This document shows positions 62,801-64,000 of a stretch of DNA of 64,000 nt, piece after piece. The stretch comes from Certhia americana (lineage: Eukaryota; Chordata; Aves; Passeriformes; Certhiidae). Both the position numbers and the translations under genes were made by a program. Numbering within the stretch: the first letter of the stretch is position 1; each line of letters starts with the position of its first letter. The stretch covers positions 22,354,370-22,418,369 of the forward strand of contig CM031864.1 of the NCBI GenBank assembly GCA_018697195.1, in the 5' to 3' direction. A model generated the notes under the pieces. It was not told the DNA's origin. It made no database searches and saw only the letters and a program-made list of their open reading frames with translations.

Positions 62801-64000
62801 TTTATGGTTAGTATCTTATGACTAAAATATGTTTTCATATAATTTTAATTTATCCAGTATATATTTCAGGCTCAAGATCTTTGCACAGTGTCTGCTGCTC
62901 TGACACAATAATTTGTTAGTAATTCAGCATCTAATATGTTCCACATTTCCTTCACACAAATGGGTCTTGTGTATGTTGCCATTAGTATTTACTCTGATAG
63001 AAAGTATTTATTGGGATCTACAGACAGTTAGCATGTTTCAAAAGTCAGTGGAGAAGTGATCTTGTAGCCAAGGTGGCTCACCAAGGAGAAAACATCTTCT
63101 GAGCTGGGGATGGACCCAGGTGAGGGGTGTGGTGGACAGGACTTGGTTGTCCACTGGTGGGTGGATGGCACAGGTCTCAACTGCAGCCTCCTGCCTTTGC
63201 TCCAGCTCTGCTCTCAGGTGTAGCTGGAAGGGCAGGGTCCTGTGGACCACCTAGATTTGTGATTTATGGTGAATGATGGACAAGGTAGGATACAGAAGCA
63301 GTTTATTTTCCATTTCTGTTGTGCAATGCCCAAATTACTCTGAAATGTCCCTGAAAGTCACTCAAGTTGGGCAAGTTTTGTGTGTCATGTGTCCCCCTGC
63401 CTTATCTGTAAAGGGGATTCACCCAGGTGATTTATATTTTGGATCTACTGTGAAAAGAGACTGTATTTATGGGAAATGGTTTTAGGTTGGATTTGTTTGT
63501 TTGTTTGTTGTTTTGGTTTGTTTTATTTTTGGGGGTTTTATTTGTTTGTTTGTTTGCTTGTTTCTGTTATGTGGCCATTAATTTTAGATATGAGAAAAGT
63601 TATTTTTAGGAATCCTTTCCTACCCTTTGAACATTAAGCACCTTTTTACTGTTGTCTTGGTTGTATTTTCTAATGAATTTCTTATTCTGCTGTTGTGTGT
63701 TAATTTTTTTTTCTTCTCTGCAAAGACTTGTGACTTTTCAAATGCATGTGAGTAGCATTTATCCCCCTCCCTTCCAGTAATGTTTTGAATACTTACGTTT
63801 TATGCTTCTGAAGGATTCAGCACTGTGGGAAAACATAGAATGCTGTGTAGAAAAGACATCAAAGAATAATAATGGATTCAAATGAAGGGAAATGAAAATT
63901 GAATCCAGACTCACATTTGCCTGTAAATTATTAGAATGAGCACAAGTATAATTTAATAGAAAAGTAACTTAACTGTAGCTTAGTAATGCTGTACTTTATC
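53831..64000. other. Intergenic AT-rich DNA, no gene recognised
   Basis: No recognisable gene; I found no match to NR5A2 coding sequence, the neighbour expected from mammalian synteny. The longest frame is 176 codons on the minus strand (60016-60546) with an unstructured translation. A T run lies near 56997-57012. The stretch at 59095-59240 is non-repetitive and holds an octamer ATGCAAAT (59135-59142) between homeodomain-like TAATTAA and TTAATCGAATTAAT sites, a weak enhancer candidate. A GTTT-rich low-complexity stretch lies at about 63490-63562. Confidence 0.5.
60894..60957. repeat. 26-bp direct repeat with 12-bp spacer
   Basis: Two 26-bp units (60894-60919 and 60932-60957) share the core TTGAATTAC and GGAGGAT. 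They differ at four positions, all transitions: ACA to GTG, and A to G. The spacing is 38 bases start to start. Confidence 0.85.

Noticed and set aside
54000..64000. Terminal NR5A2 exon or 3' UTR on the minus strand
   Set aside because: It was looked for because of expected synteny, but no nuclear-receptor C-terminal coding sequence was recognised.
5091..64000. miR-181 or other microRNA hairpins and tRNA genes
   Set aside because: No mature miR-181-type sequence or tRNA cloverleaf landmarks were noticed; from memory the miR-181a-1/b-1 locus lies well beyond NR5A2.

Overview
This window is vertebrate nuclear DNA, most likely from a bird. It holds one confident protein-coding gene at its left edge, then about 60 kb of AT-rich sequence with no recognisable coding gene. 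The avian assignment rests on two things: a complete ZNF281-type zinc-finger gene, and several degraded repeats that read like CR1 LINEs in both orientations (11192-11560, 23771-23825, 47522-47735), with no Alu-, B1- or L1-like sequence seen. The order within birds cannot be settled by eye.

Layout. Positions 1 to about 1000 form a CpG-rich promoter/first-exon block: E-box, GC box, inverted CCAAT, a Z-DNA-prone alternating tract, and a possible 5' splice donor at 111. An uninterrupted 873-codon reading frame at 297-2918 encodes the ZNF281 orthologue, with three C2H2 fingers plus one C2HC finger. Its 3' UTR runs to a poly(A) signal at 4613-4618, with an alternative at 5068-5073. The rest looks like a gene desert. 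In mammals the interval 3' of ZNF281 leads towards NR5A2 (recalled synteny). No NR5A2 exon is recognised here, so the window probably covers the ZNF281-proximal part of that intergenic interval.

Non-coding structure in the desert: an orphan CpG island at about 22180-22550; a small CpG cluster with a very good CTCF-type motif at 32125-32143; a C-rich tract able to form G-quadruplex on the minus strand at 39933-39982; and a 56-bp tandem repeat at 45937-46088, each copy carrying the same perfect hairpin and preceded by another perfect hairpin. There is also a (TA)n microsatellite at 39012-39045, a 35-base A run at 53492-53526 abutting a CpG-containing unique block, and several short tandem duplications. 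Some stretches have clustered FOX-, POU- or homeodomain-like motifs and may be conserved regulatory elements, but that cannot be shown from one sequence.

No new multi-gene system, CRISPR array, viral gene or intact mobile element was found. The best leads are regulatory or structural: the orphan CpG island, the CTCF-like site, the tandem hairpin array, and a near-consensus splice donor overlapping the ZNF281 stop codon.
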